A model generated the notes under the pieces. It had not been told where the DNA came from. It searched no databases and was given only the letters and a program-made list of their open reading frames with translations. The position numbers were made by a program, and so were the translations under genes. A stretch of 64,000 nt of DNA from Ectobius pallidus (lineage: Eukaryota > Arthropoda > Insecta > Blattodea > Ectobiidae), in the NCBI GenBank assembly GCA_964059195.1, contig CAXKWD010000009.1, forward strand, positions 85,843,432 through 85,907,431, read 5' to 3'. This document shows positions 13,437 to 27,200 of this stretch, one piece after another. How positions within the stretch are numbered: position 1 is the first letter of the stretch; every line of letters begins with the position of its first letter.

Positions 13437-16400
13437 GAGAAGGCTAACACCTTTGAAAATTTCGAAAAAATCACCCAGAATTCCGAGAAGGCTAACACCT
13501 TTGAAAATTTCGGAAAATGCACCCAGAATTCCGAGAAGGCTGACCCCTTTGAAAATTTCGAAAAATGCACCCAGAATTCCGAGAAGGCTAACCCCTTTGA
13601 AAATTTCGAAAAATGCACACAGAATTCCGAGAAGGCTAACCCCTTTGAAAATTTCGAAAAATGCACCCAGAATTCCGAGAAGGCTAACCCCTTTGAAAAT
13701 TTCGAAATATGCACCCAGAATTCCGAGAAGGCTAACCCCTTTGAAAATTTCGAAAAATGCACCCGGAATTCCGAGAAGGCTAACTAACCCCTTTGAAAAT
13801 TTTGAAAAATGCACCCAGAATTCCGAGAAGGCTAACCCCTTTGAAAATTTCGAAAAATGCACCCAGAATTCCTAGAAGGCTAACCCGTTTGAAAATTTCG
13901 AAAAATGCAACCAGAATTCCGAGAAGGCCCCTTTGAAAATTTCGAAAAATGCACCCAGAATTCCGAGAAGGCTAACCCCTTTCAAAATTTCGAAAAATGC
14001 ACCCAGAATTCCGAGAAGGCTAACCCCTTTGAAAATTTCGAAAAATGCACCCAGAATTCCGAGAAGGCTAACTAACCCCTTTGAAAATTTCGAAAAATGC
14101 ACCCAGAATTCAGAGAAGGCTAACCCGTTTGAAAATTTCGAAAAATGCACCCAGAATTCCGAGAAGGCTAACCCCTTTGAAAATTTCGAAAAATGCACCC
14201 AGAATTCCGAGAAGGCTAACCCCTTTGAAAATTTCGAAAAATGCACCCAGAATTCCGAGAAGGCTAACCGCTTTGAAAATTTCGAAAAAAGTGCCCAGAA
14301 TTCCGAGAAGGCTAAACCCTTTGAAAATTTCGAAAAATGCACCCAGAATTCCGAGAAGCCTAATCGTTTTGAAAATTTCGAAAAATGCACCCAGAATTCC
14401 GAGAATGCTAACCCCTTTGAAAATTTCGAAAAATGCACCCAGAATTCCGAGAAGGCTAGCCCCTTTGAAAATTTCGAAAAATGCACCCAGAATTCCGAGA
14501 AGGCTAACCCCCTTGAAAATATCGAAAAATCCACCCAGAATTTCGAGAAGGCTAACCCCTTTGAAAATTTCGAAAAATGCACCCAGAATTCCGAGAAGGC
14601 TAACCCCTTTGAAAATTTCGAAAAATGCACCCAGAATTCCGAGAATAATGCACCCAGAATTCCGAGAAGGCCATCCCCTTTGAAAATTTCGAAAAATGCA
14701 CCCAGAATTCCGAGAAGGCTAGCCCCTTTGAAAATTTCGAAAAATGCACCCAGAATTCCGAGAAGGCTAACCCTTTTGAAAATTTCGAAAAATGCACCCA
14801 GAATTCCGAGAAGGCTAACCCCTTTGAAAATTTCGAAAAATGCACCCAGAATTCCGAGAATAATGCACCCAGAATTCCGAGAAGGCCATCCCCTTTGAAA
14901 ATTTCGAAAAATGCACCCAGAATTCCGAGAAGGCTAACCCCTTTGAAAATTTCGAAAAATGCACCCAGAATTCCGAGAAGGCTAACCCCTTTGAAAATTT
15001 CGAAAAATGCACCCAGAATTCCGAGAAGGCTAACCCCCTTGAAAATTTCGAAAAATGCGCCCAGAATTCCGAGAAGGCTAACCCCTTTGAAAATTTTGAA
15101 AAATGCGCCCAGAATTCCGAGAAGGCCAACCATTTGAAAATTTCGAAAAATGCACCCAGAATTCCCAGAAGGCTAACCCCTTTGAAAATTTCGAAAAATG
15201 CACCCAGAATTCCGAGAAGGCTAGCCCCTTTGAAAATTTCGAAAAATGCAGCCAGAATTACGAGAAGGCTAACCCCTTTGAAAATTTCGAAAAATGCACC
15301 CAGAATTCCGAGAAGGCTAACCCCTTTGAAAATTTCGAATAATGCACCCAGAATTCCGAGAAGCCAAACCCCTTTGAAAATTACGAAAAATGCACCCAGA
15401 ATTCCGAGAAGGCTAACCCCTTTGAAAATTTCGAAAAATGCACCCAGAATTCCGAGAATAATGCACCCAGAATTCCGAGAAGGCCATCCCCTTTGAAAAT
15501 TTCGAAAAATGCACCCAGAATTCCGAGAAGGCTAACACCTTTGAAAATTTCGAAAAAATCACCCAGAATTCCGAGAAGGCTAACACCTTTGAAAATTTCG
15601 GAAAATGCACCCAGAATTCCGAGAAGGCTGACCCCTTTGAAAATTTCGAAAAATGCACCCAGAATTCCGAGAAGGCTAACCCCTTTGAAAATTTCGAAAA
15701 ATGCACACAGAATTCCGAGAAGGCTAACCCCTTTGAAAATTTCGAAAAATGCACCCAGAATTCCGAGAAGGCTAACCCCTTTGAAAATTTCGAAATATGC
15801 ACCCAGAATTCCGAGAAGGCTAACCCCTTTGAAAATTTCGAAAAATGCACCCGGAATTCCGAGAAGGCTAACTAACCCCTTTGAAAATTTTGAAAAATGC
15901 ACCCAGAATTCCGAGAAGGCTAACCCCTTTGAAAATTTCGAAAAATGCACCCAGAATTCCTAGAAGGCTAACCCGTTTGAAAATTTCGAAAAATGCAACC
16001 AGAATTCCGAGAAGGCCCCTTTGAAAATTTCGAAAAATGCACCCAGAATTCCGAGAAGGCTAACCCCTTTCAAAATTTCGAAAAATGCACCCAGAATTCC
16101 GAGAAGGCTAACCCCTTTGAAAATTTCGAAAAATGCACCCAGAATTCCGAGAAGGCTAACTAACCCCTTTGAAAATTTCGAAAAATGCACCCAGAATTCA
16201 GAGAAGGCTAACCCGTTTGAAAATTTCGAAAAATGCACCCAGAATTCCGAGAAGGCTAACCCCTTTGAAAATTTCGAAAAATGCACCCAGAATTCCGAGA
16301 AGGCTAACCCCTTTGAAAATTTCGAAAAATGCACCCAGAATTCCGAGAAGGCTAACCGCTTTGAAAATTTCGAAAAAAGTGCCCAGAATTCCGAGAAGGC

Positions 16401-16628
16401 TAAACCCTTTGAAAATTTCGAAAAATGCACCCAGAATTCCGAGAAGCCTAATCGTTTTGAAAATTTCGAAAAATGCACCCAGAATTCCGAGAATGCTAAC
16501 CCCTTTGAAAATTTCGAAAAATGCACCCAGAATTCCGAGAAGGCTAGCCCCTTTGAAAATTTCGAAAAATGCACCCAGAATTCCGAGAAGGCTAACCCCC
16601 TTGAAAATATCGAAAAATCCACCCAGAA
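13437..16628. repeat. Tandem duplication, about 2,088-bp period
   Basis: Positions about 13437-14540 recur at about 15525-16628 at an offset of 2,088 bp. Shared markers are AAAAAATCACCCAG, TTTCGGAAAATG, GGCTGACCCC, CACACAGAATTCC, CACCCGGAATTCC, CAGAATTCCTAG and AAAAAAGTGCCCAG. The copies part where the first reads AGAATTTCGAG and the second reads AGAATTCCAAG. Downstream material (near 14895-15400) is also found near 16960-17470. Confidence 0.8.
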
Positions 16629-18497
16629 TTCCAAGAAGGCTAACCCTTTGAAAATATCGAAAAATGCACCCAGAATTCCAAGAAGGCTAACCTCTTTGAA
16701 AATTTCGAAAAATGCACCCAGAATTCCAAGAAGGCTAACCCCTTTGAAAATTTCGAAAAATGCACCCAGAATTCCAAGAAGGCTAACCCCTTTGAAAATT
16801 TCGAAAAATGCACCCAGAATTTCGAGAAGGCTAACCCCTTTGAAAATTTCGAAAAATGCACCCAGAATTCCGAGAAGGCTAACCCCTTTGAAAATTTCGA
16901 AAAATGAACCCAGAATTCCGAGAATAATGCACCCAGAATTCCGAGAAGGCCATCCCCTTTGAAAATTTCGAAAAATGCACCCAGAATTCCGAGAAGGCTA
17001 GCCCCTTTGAAAATTTCGAAAAATGCACCCAGAATTCCGAGAAGGCTAACCCTTTTGAAAATTTCGAAAAATGCACCCAGAATTCCGAGAAGGCTAACCC
17101 CTTTGAAAATTTCGAAAAATGCACCCAGAATTCCGAGAATAATGCACCCAGAATTCCGAGAAGGCCATCCCCTTTGAAAATTTTGAAAAATGCGCCCAGA
17201 ATTCCGAGAAGGCCAACCATTTGAAAATTTCGAAAAATGCACCCAGAATTCCCAGAAGGCTAACCCCTTTGAAAATTTCGAAAAATGCACCCAGAATTCC
17301 GAGAAGGCTAGCCCCTTTGAAAATTTCGAAAAATGCAGCCAGAATTACGAGAAGGCTAACCCCTTTGAAAATTTCGAAAAATGCACCCAGAATTCCGAGA
17401 AGGCTAACCCCTTTGAAAATTTCGAATAATGCACCCAGAATTCCGAGAAGCCAAACCCCTTTGAAAATTACGAAAAATGCACCCAGAATTCCGAGAAGGC
17501 TAACCCCTTCGAAAGTTTCGAAAAATGCACCCAGAATTCCCAGAAGGCTAACCCCTTTGAAAATTTCGAAAAATTCACCCAGAATTCCCAGAAGGGTAAC
17601 CCCTTTGAAAATTTCGAAAAATGCACCCAGAATTCCGAGAATGCTAACCCCTTTGAAAATTTCGAAAAATGCACCCAGCATTCCGAAAAGGCTAGCCCTT
17701 TTGAAAATTTCGAAAAATGAACCCAGAATTCCGAGAAGGCTAACCCTTTGAAAATTTCGAAAAATGCACCATGAATTCCGAGAAGGCTAACCCCTTTGAA
17801 AATTTCGAAAAATGCACCATGAATTGCGAGAAGGCTAATTTCGAAAAAATCACCCAGAATTCCGAGAAGGCTAACCCCTTTGAAAATTTCGAAAAATGCA
17901 GCCAGAAAAAAGCCCGAGTTACGAGAAGGCTAACCCCTTTGAAAATTTCGAAAAATGCACCCAGAATTCCGAGAAGGCTAACCCCTTTGAAAATTTCGAA
18001 AAATGCACCCAGAATTCCGAGAAGGCTAACCCCTTTGAAAATTTCGGAAAATGCACCCAGAATTCCGAGAAGGCTGACCCCTTTGAAAATTTCGAAAAAT
18101 GCACCCAGAATTCCGAGAAGGCTAACCCCTTTGAAAATTTCGAAAAATGCACACAGAATTCCGAGAAGGCTAACCCCTTTGAAAATTTCGAAAAATGCAC
18201 CCGGAATTCCGAGAAGGCTAACTAACCCCTTTGAAAATTTCGAAAAATGCACCCAGAATTCCGAGAAGGCTAACCACTTTGAAAATTTCGAAAAATGCAC
18301 CCAGAATTCCGAGAAGGCTAACCCGTTTGAAAATTTCGAAAAATGCAATCAGAATTCCGAGAAGGCCCCTTTGAAAATTTCGAAAAATGCACCCAGAATT
18401 CCGAGAAGGCTAACCCCTTTCAAAATTTCGAAAAATGCACCCAGAATTCCGAGAAGGCTAACCAATTTGAAAATTTCGAAAAATGCACCCAGAATTC

Positions 18498-21400
18498 CGA
18501 GAAGGCTAACCCCTTTGAAAATTTCGAAAAATGCACCCGGAATTCCGAGAAGGCTAACCCCTTTGAAAATTTCGAAAAATGTGCCCAGAATTCCGAGAAG
18601 GCTAAACCCTTTGAAAATTTCGAAAAATGCACCCAGAATTCCGCGAAGCCTAACCGTTTTGAAAATTTTTAAAAATGCACCCAGAATTCCGAGAATGCTA
18701 ACCCCTTTGAAAATTTCGAAAAATGCACCCAGAATTCCGAGAAGGCTAGCCCCTTTGAAAATTTCGAAAAATGCACCCAGAATTCCGAGAAGGCTAACTA
18801 ACCCCTTTGAAAATTTCGAAAATTGCAACCAGAATTCCGAGAAGGCTAACCCCTTTGAAAATTTCGAAAAATGCACCAAGAATTCCGAGAAGGCTAACCC
18901 CTTTAAAAATTTCGAAAAATGCACCCAGAATTCCGAGAAGGCTAACCCCTTTGAAAATTTCGAAAAATGTACCCAGAATTCCGAGAAGGCTAACCCCTTT
19001 GAAAATTTCGAAAAATGCACCCAGAATTCCGAGAAGGCTAGCCCCTTTGAAAATTTCGAAAAATGCACCCAGAATTCCGAGAAGGCTAACCCCTTTGAAA
19101 ATTTCGAAAAATGCACCCAGAATTCCGAGAAGGCTAACTAACCCCTTTGAAAATTTCGAAAATTGCAACCAGAATTCCGAGAAGGCTAACCCCTTTGAAA
19201 ATTTCGAAAAATGCACCAAGAATTCCGAGAAGGCTAACCCCTTTGAAAATTTCGAAAAATGCACCCAGAATTCCGAGAATAATGCACCCAGAATTCCGAG
19301 ACGGCCATCCCCTTTGAAAATTTCGAAAAATGCACCCAGAATTCCGAGAAGGCTAACCCCTTTGAAAATTTCGAAAAATGCACCCAGAATTCCGAGAAGG
19401 CTAACCCCTTTGAAAATTTCGAAAAATGCACCCAGAATTCCGAGAAGGCTAACCCCCTTGAAAATTTCGAAAAATGCGCCCAGAATTCCGAGAAGGCTAA
19501 CCCCTTTGAAAATTTTGAAAAATGTGCCCAGAATTCCGAGAAGGCCAACCATTTGAAAATTTCGAAAAATTCACCCAGAATTCCCAGAAGGCTAACACCT
19601 TTGAAAATTTCGAAAAATGCACCCAGAATTCCGAGAATGCTAACCCCTTTGAAAATTTCGAAAAATGCACCCAGAATTCCGAGAAGGCTAGCCCCTTTGA
19701 AAATTTCGAAAAATGCACCCAGAATTCCGAGAAGGCTAACCCCTTTGAAAATTTCGAAAAATGCACCCAGAATTCCGAGAAGGCTAACTAACCCCTTTGA
19801 AAATTTCGAAAATTGCAACCAGAATTCCGAGAAGGCTAACCCCTTTGAAAATTTCGAAAAATGCACCAAGAATTCCGAGAAGGCTAACCCCTTTGAAAAT
19901 TTCGAAAAATGCACCCAGAATTCCGAGAATAATGCACCCAGAATTCCGAGACGGCCATCCCCTTTGAAAATTTCGAAAAATGCACCCAGAATTCCGAGAA
20001 GGCTAACCCCTTTGAAAATTTCGAAAAATGCACCCAGAATTCCGAGAAGGCTAACCCCTTTGAAAATTTCGAAAAATGCACCCAGAATTCCGAGAAGGCT
20101 AACCCCCTTGAAAATTTCGAAAAATGCGCCCAGAATTCCGAGAAGGCTAACCCCTTTGAAAATTTTGAAAAATGTGCCCAGAATTCCGAGAAGGCCAACC
20201 ATTTGAAAATTTCGAAAAATTCACCCAGAATTCCCAGAAGGCTAACACCTTTGAAAATTTCGGAAAATGCACCCAGAATTCCGAGAAGGCTGACCCCTTT
20301 GAAAATTTCGAAAAATGCACCCAGAATTCCGAGAAGGCTAACCCCTTTGATAATTTCGAAAAATGCACACAGAATTCCGAGAAGGCTAACCCCTTTGAAA
20401 ATTTCGAAAAATGCACCCAGAATTCCGAGAAGGCTAACCCCTTTGAAAATTTCGAAATATGCACCTAGAATTCCGAGAAGGCTAACCCCTTTGAAAATTT
20501 CGAAAAATGCACCCGGAATTCCGAGAAGGCTAACTAACCCCTTTGAAAATTTTGAAAAATGCACCCAGAATTCCGAGAAGGCTAACCCCTTTGAAAATTT
20601 CGAAAACTGCACCCAGAATTCCTAGAAGGCTAACCCGTTTGAAAATTTCGAAAAATGCAACCAGAATTTCGAGAAGGCCCCTTTGAAAATTTCGAAAAAT
20701 GCACCCAGAATTCCGAGAAGGCTAACCCCTTTCAAAATTTCGAAAAATGCACCCAGAATTCCGAGAAGGCTAACCCCTTTGAAAATTTCGAAAAATGCAC
20801 CCAGAATTCCGAGAAGGCTAACTAACCCCTTTGAAAATTTCGAAAAATGCACCCAGAATTCAGAGAAGGCTAACCCGTTTGAAAATTTCGAAAAATGCAC
20901 CCAGAATTCCGAGAAGGCTAACCCCTTTGAAAATTTCGAAAAATGCACCCAGAATTCCGAGAAGGCTAACCCCTTTGAAAATTTCGAAAAATGCACCCAG
21001 AATTCCGAGAAGGCTAACGCCTTTGAAAATTTCGAAAAATGTGCCCAGAATTCCGAGAAGGCTAAACCCTTTGAAAATTTCGAAAAATGCACCCAGAATT
21101 CCGAGAATGCTAACCCCTTTGAAAATTTCGAAAAATGCACCCAGAATTCCGAGAAGGCTAGCCCCTTTGAAAATTTCGAAAAATGCACCCAGAATTCCGA
21201 GAAGGCTAACCCCCTTGAAAATTTCGAAAAATCCACCCAGAATTCCAAGAAGGCTAACCCTTTGAAAATATCGAAAAATGCACCCAGAATTCCAAGAAGG
21301 CTAACCTCTTTGAAAATTTCGAAAAATGCACCCAGAATTCCAAGAAGGCTAACCCCTTTGAAAATTTCGAAAAATGCACCCAGAATTTCGAGAAGGCTAA

Positions 21401-24279
21401 CCCCTTTGAAAATTTCGAAAAATGCACCCGGAATTCCGAGAAGGCTAACCCCTTTGAAAATTTCGAAAAATGTGCCCAGAATTCCGAGAAGGCTAAACCC
21501 TTTGAAAATTTCGAAAAATGCACCCAGAATTCCGCGAAGCCTAACCGTTTTGAAAATTTTTAAAAATGCACCCAGAATTCCGAGAATGCTAACCCCTTTG
21601 AAAATTTCGAAAAATGCACCCAGAATTCCGAGAAGGCTAGCCCCTTTGAAAATTTCGAAAAATGCACCCAGAATTCCGAGAAGGCTAACTAACCCCTTTG
21701 AAAATTTCGAAAATTGCAACCAGAATTCCGAGAAGGCTAACCCCTTTGAAAATTTCGAAAAATGCACCAAGAATTCCGAGAAGGCTAACCCCTTTAAAAA
21801 TTTCGAAAAATGCACCCAGAATTCCGAGAAGGCTAACCCCTTTGAAAATTTCGAAAAATGTACCCAGAATTCCGAGAAGGCTAACCCCTTTGAAAATTTC
21901 GAAAAATGCACCCAGAATTCCGAGAAGGCTAGCCCCTTTGAAAATTTCGAAAAATGCACCCAGAATTCCGAGAAGGCTAACCCCTTTGAAAATTTCGAAA
22001 AATGCACCCAGAATTCCGAGAAGGCTAACTAACCCCTTTGAAAATTTCGAAAATTGCAACCAGAATTCCGAGAAGGCTAACCCCTTTGAAAATTTCGAAA
22101 AATGCACCAAGAATTCCGAGAAGGCTAACCCCTTTGAAAATTTCGAAAAATGCACCCAGAATTCCGAGAATAATGCACCCAGAATTCCGAGACGGCCATC
22201 CCCTTTGAAAATTTCGAAAAATGCACCCAGAATTCCGAGAAGGCTAACCCCTTTGAAAATTTCGAAAAATGCACCCAGAATTCCGAGAAGGCTAACCCCT
22301 TTGAAAATTTCGAAAAATGCACCCAGAATTCCGAGAAGGCTAACCCCCTTGAAAATTTCGAAAAATGCGCCCAGAATTCCGAGAAGGCTAACCCCTTTGA
22401 AAATTTTGAAAAATGTGCCCAGAATTCCGAGAAGGCCAACCATTTGAAAATTTCGAAAAATTCACCCAGAATTCCCAGAAGGCTAACACCTTTGAAAATT
22501 TCGAAAAATGCACCCAGAATTCCGAGAATGCTAACCCCTTTGAAAATTTCGAAAAATGCACCCAGAATTCCGAGAAGGCTAGCCCCTTTGAAAATTTCGA
22601 AAAATGCACCCAGAATTCCGAGAAGGCTAACCCCTTTGAAAATTTCGAAAAATGCACCCAGAATTCCGAGAAGGCTAACTAACCCCTTTGAAAATTTCGA
22701 AAATTGCAACCAGAATTCCGAGAAGGCTAACCCCTTTGAAAATTTCGAAAAATGCACCAAGAATTCCGAGAAGGCTAACCCCTTTGAAAATTTCGAAAAA
22801 TGCACCCAGAATTCCGAGAATAATGCACCCAGAATTCCGAGACGGCCATCCCCTTTGAAAATTTCGAAAAATGCACCCAGAATTCCGAGAAGGCTAACCC
22901 CTTTGAAAATTTCGAAAAATGCACCCAGAATTCCGAGAAGGCTAACCCCTTTGAAAATTTCGAAAAATGCACCCAGAATTCCGAGAAGGCTAACCCCCTT
23001 GAAAATTTCGAAAAATGCGCCCAGAATTCCGAGAAGGCTAACCCCTTTGAAAATTTTGAAAAATGTGCCCAGAATTCCGAGAAGGCCAACCATTTGAAAA
23101 TTTCGAAAAATTCACCCAGAATTCCCAGAAGGCTAACACCTTTGAAAATTTCGGAAAATGCACCCAGAATTCCGAGAAGGCTGACCCCTTTGAAAATTTC
23201 GAAAAATGCACCCAGAATTCCGAGAAGGCTAACCCCTTTGATAATTTCGAAAAATGCACACAGAATTCCGAGAAGGCTAACCCCTTTGAAAATTTCGAAA
23301 AATGCACCCAGAATTCCGAGAAGGCTAACCCCTTTGAAAATTTCGAAATATGCACCTAGAATTCCGAGAAGGCTAACCCCTTTGAAAATTTCGAAAAATG
23401 CACCCGGAATTCCGAGAAGGCTAACTAACCCCTTTGAAAATTTTGAAAAATGCACCCAGAATTCCGAGAAGGCTAACCCCTTTGAAAATTTCGAAAACTG
23501 CACCCAGAATTCCTAGAAGGCTAACCCGTTTGAAAATTTCGAAAAATGCAACCAGAATTTCGAGAAGGCCCCTTTGAAAATTTCGAAAAATGCACCCAGA
23601 ATTCCGAGAAGGCTAACCCCTTTCAAAATTTCGAAAAATGCACCCAGAATTCCGAGAAGGCTAACCCCTTTGAAAATTTCGAAAAATGCACCCAGAATTC
23701 CGAGAAGGCTAACTAACCCCTTTGAAAATTTCGAAAAATGCACCCAGAATTCAGAGAAGGCTAACCCGTTTGAAAATTTCGAAAAATGCACCCAGAATTC
23801 CGAGAAGGCTAACCCCTTTGAAAATTTCGAAAAATGCACCCAGAATTCCGAGAAGGCTAACCCCTTTGAAAATTTCGAAAAATGCACCCAGAATTCCGAG
23901 AAGGCTAACGCCTTTGAAAATTTCGAAAAATGTGCCCAGAATTCCGAGAAGGCTAAACCCTTTGAAAATTTCGAAAAATGCACCCAGAATTCCGAGAATG
24001 CTAACCCCTTTGAAAATTTCGAAAAATGCACCCAGAATTCCGAGAAGGCTAGCCCCTTTGAAAATTTCGAAAAATGCACCCAGAATTCCGAGAAGGCTAA
24101 CCCCCTTGAAAATTTCGAAAAATCCACCCAGAATTCCAAGAAGGCTAACCCTTTGAAAATATCGAAAAATGCACCCAGAATTCCAAGAAGGCTAACCTCT
24201 TTGAAAATTTCGAAAAATGCACCCAGAATTCCAAGAAGGCTAACCCCTTTGAAAATTTCGAAAAATGCACCCAGAATTT
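18498..24279. repeat. Tandem duplication, 2,891-bp period
   Basis: Copy 1 spans about 18498-21388 and copy 2 about 21389-24279. Order and identity of variants match throughout, including rare ones such as CCTTTAAAAATTTCG, GATAATTTCG, AATTTTTAAAAATGC and GAAAACTGCACCC. Inside each copy a block of about 650 bp is itself repeated (for example about 19030-19556 and 19680-20206). The boundary falls at AGAATTTCGAG. Confidence 0.85.
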
Positions 24280-27200
24280 CGAGAAGGCTAACCCCTTTGA
24301 AAATTTCGAAAAATGCACCCAGAATTCCGAGAAAGCTAACCCCTTTGAAAATTTCGAAAAATGCACCCAGAATTCCGAGAATAATGCACCCAGAATTCCG
24401 AGAAGGCCATCCCCTTTGAAAATTTCGAAAAATGCACCCAGAATTCCGAGAAGGCTAGCCCCTTTGAAAATTTCGAAAAATGCACCCAGAATTCCGAGAA
24501 GGCTAACCCCTTTGAAAATTTCGAAAAATGCACCCAGAATTCCGAGAAGACTAACCCCTTTGAAAATTTCGAAAAATGCACCCAGAATTCCGAGAATAAT
24601 GCACCCAGAATTCCGAGAAGGCCATCCCCTTTGAAAATTTCGAAAAATGCACCCAGAATTCCGAGAAGGCTAACCCCTTTGAAAATTTCGAAAAATGCAC
24701 CCAGAATTCCGAGAAGGCTAACCCCCTTGAAAATTTCGAAAATTGCGCCCAGAATTCCGAGAAGGCTAACCCCTTTGAAAATTTTGAAAAATGCGCCCAG
24801 AATTCCGAGAAGGCCAACCATTTGAAAATTTCGAAAAATGCACCCAGAATTCCCAGAAGGCTAACCCCTTTGAAAATTTCGAAAAATGCACCCAGAATTC
24901 CGAGAAGGCTAGCCCCTTTGAAAATTTCGAAAAATGCAGCCAGAATTACGAGAAGGCTAACCCCTTTGAAAATTTCGAAAAATGCACCCAGAATTCCGAG
25001 AAGGCTAACCCCTTTGAAAATTTCGAATAATGCACCCAGAATTCCGAGAAGACTAACCCCTTTGAAAATTTCGAAAAATGCTCCCAGAATTCCGAGAAGG
25101 CTAACCCCTTTGAAAATTTCGAAAAATGCACCATGAATTGCGAGAAAGCTAACACCTTTGAAAATTTCGAAAAAATCACCCAGAATTCTGAGAAGGCTAA
25201 CCCCTTTGAAAATTTCGAAAAATGCAGCCAGAGTTACGAGAAGGCTAACACCTTTGAAAATTTCGAAAAATGCACCCAGCATTCCGAAAAGGCTAGCCCT
25301 TTTGAAAATTTCGAAAAATGAACCCAGAATTCCGAGAAGGCTAACCCTTTGAACATTTCGAAAAATGCACCATGAATTCCGAGAAGGCTAACCCCTTTGA
25401 AAATTTCGAAAAATGCACCATGAATTGCGAAAAGGCTAACACCTTTGAAAGTTTCGAAAAAATCACCCAGAATTCCGAGAAGGCTAACCCTTTTGAAAAT
25501 TTCGAAAAATGCAGCCAGAGTTACGAGAAGGCTAACCCCTTTGAAAATTTCGAAAAATGCACCCAGAATTCCGAGAAGGCTAACCCCTTTTAAAATTTCG
25601 AAAAATGCACCCAGAATTCCGAGAAGGCTAACTAACCCCTTTGAAAATTTCGAAAATTGCAACCAGAATTCCGAGAAGGCTAACCCCTTTGAAAATTTCG
25701 AAAAATGCATCAAGAATTCCGAGAAGGCTAACCCCTTTGAAAATTTCGAAAAATGCACCCAGCATTCCGAAAAGGCTAGCTCTTTTGAAAATTTCGAAAA
25801 ATGAACCCAGAATTCCGAGAAGGCTAACCCTTTGAAAATTTCGAAAAATGCACCATGAATTCCGAGAAGGCTAACCCCTTTGAAAATTTCAAAAATGCAC
25901 CCGGAATTCCGAGAAGGCTAACTAACCCCTTTGAAAATTTCGAAAAATGCACCCAGAATTCCGAGAAGGCTAAGCCCTTTGAAAATTTCGAAAAATGCAC
26001 CCAGAATTCCGAGAAGGCTAACCCGTTTGAAAATTTCGAAAAATGCAACCAGAATTCCGAGAAGGCCCCTTTGAAAATTTCGAAAAATGCACCCAGAATT
26101 CCGAGAAGGCTAACGCCTTTGAAAATTTCGAAAAATGCACCCAGAATTCCGAGAAGGCTAACTAACCCCTTTGAAAATTTCGAAAAATGCACCCAGAATT
26201 CAGAGAAGGCTAACCCGTTTGAAAATTTCGAAAAATGCACCCAGAATTCCGAGAAGGCTAACCCCATTGAAAATTTCGAAAAATGCACCCAGAATTCCGA
26301 GAAGGCTAACCCCTTTGAAAATTTCGAAAATGCACCCAGAATTCCGAGAATGCTAAACCCTTTGAAAATTTCGAAAAATGCACCCAGAATTCCGAGAAGC
26401 CTAACCGTTTTGAAAATTTCGAACAATGCACCCAGAATTCCGAGAATGCTAACCCCTTTGAAAATTTCGAAAAATGCACCCAGAATTCCGAGAAGGCTAG
26501 CCCCTTTGAAAATTTCGAAAAATGCACCCAGAATTCCGAGAAGGCTAACCCCTTTGAAAATTTCGAAAAATGCACCCAGAATTCCGAGAAGGCTAACTAA
26601 CCCCTTTGAAAATTTCGAAAATTGCAACCAGAATTCCGAGAAGGCTAACCCCTTTGAAAATTTCGAAAAATGCACCAAGAATTCCGAGAAGGCTAACCCG
26701 TTAGAAAATTTCGAAAAATGCACCCAGAATTCCGAGAATAATGCACCCAGAATTCCGAGAAGGCCATCCCCTTTGAAAATTTCGAAAAATGCACCCAGAA
26801 TTCCGAGAAGGCTAACCCCTTTGAAAATTTCGAAAAATGCACCCAGAATTCCGAGAAGGCTAACCCCCTTGAAAATTTCGAAAAATGCGCCCAGAATTCC
26901 GAGAAGGCTAACCCCTTTGAAAATTTTGAAAAATGTGCCCAGAATTCCGAGAAGGCCAACCATTTGAATATTTCGAAAAATTCACCCAGAATTCCCAGAA
27001 GGCTAACACCTTTGAAAATTTCGAAAAATGCACCCAGAATTCCGAGAATGCTAACCCCTTTGAAAATTTCGAAAAATGCACCCAGCATTCCGAAAAGGCT
27101 AGCCCTTTTGAAAATTTCGAAAAATGAACCCAGAGTTACGAGAAGGCTAACCCCTTTGAAAATTTCGAAAAATGCACCCAGAATTCCCAGAAGGCTAACC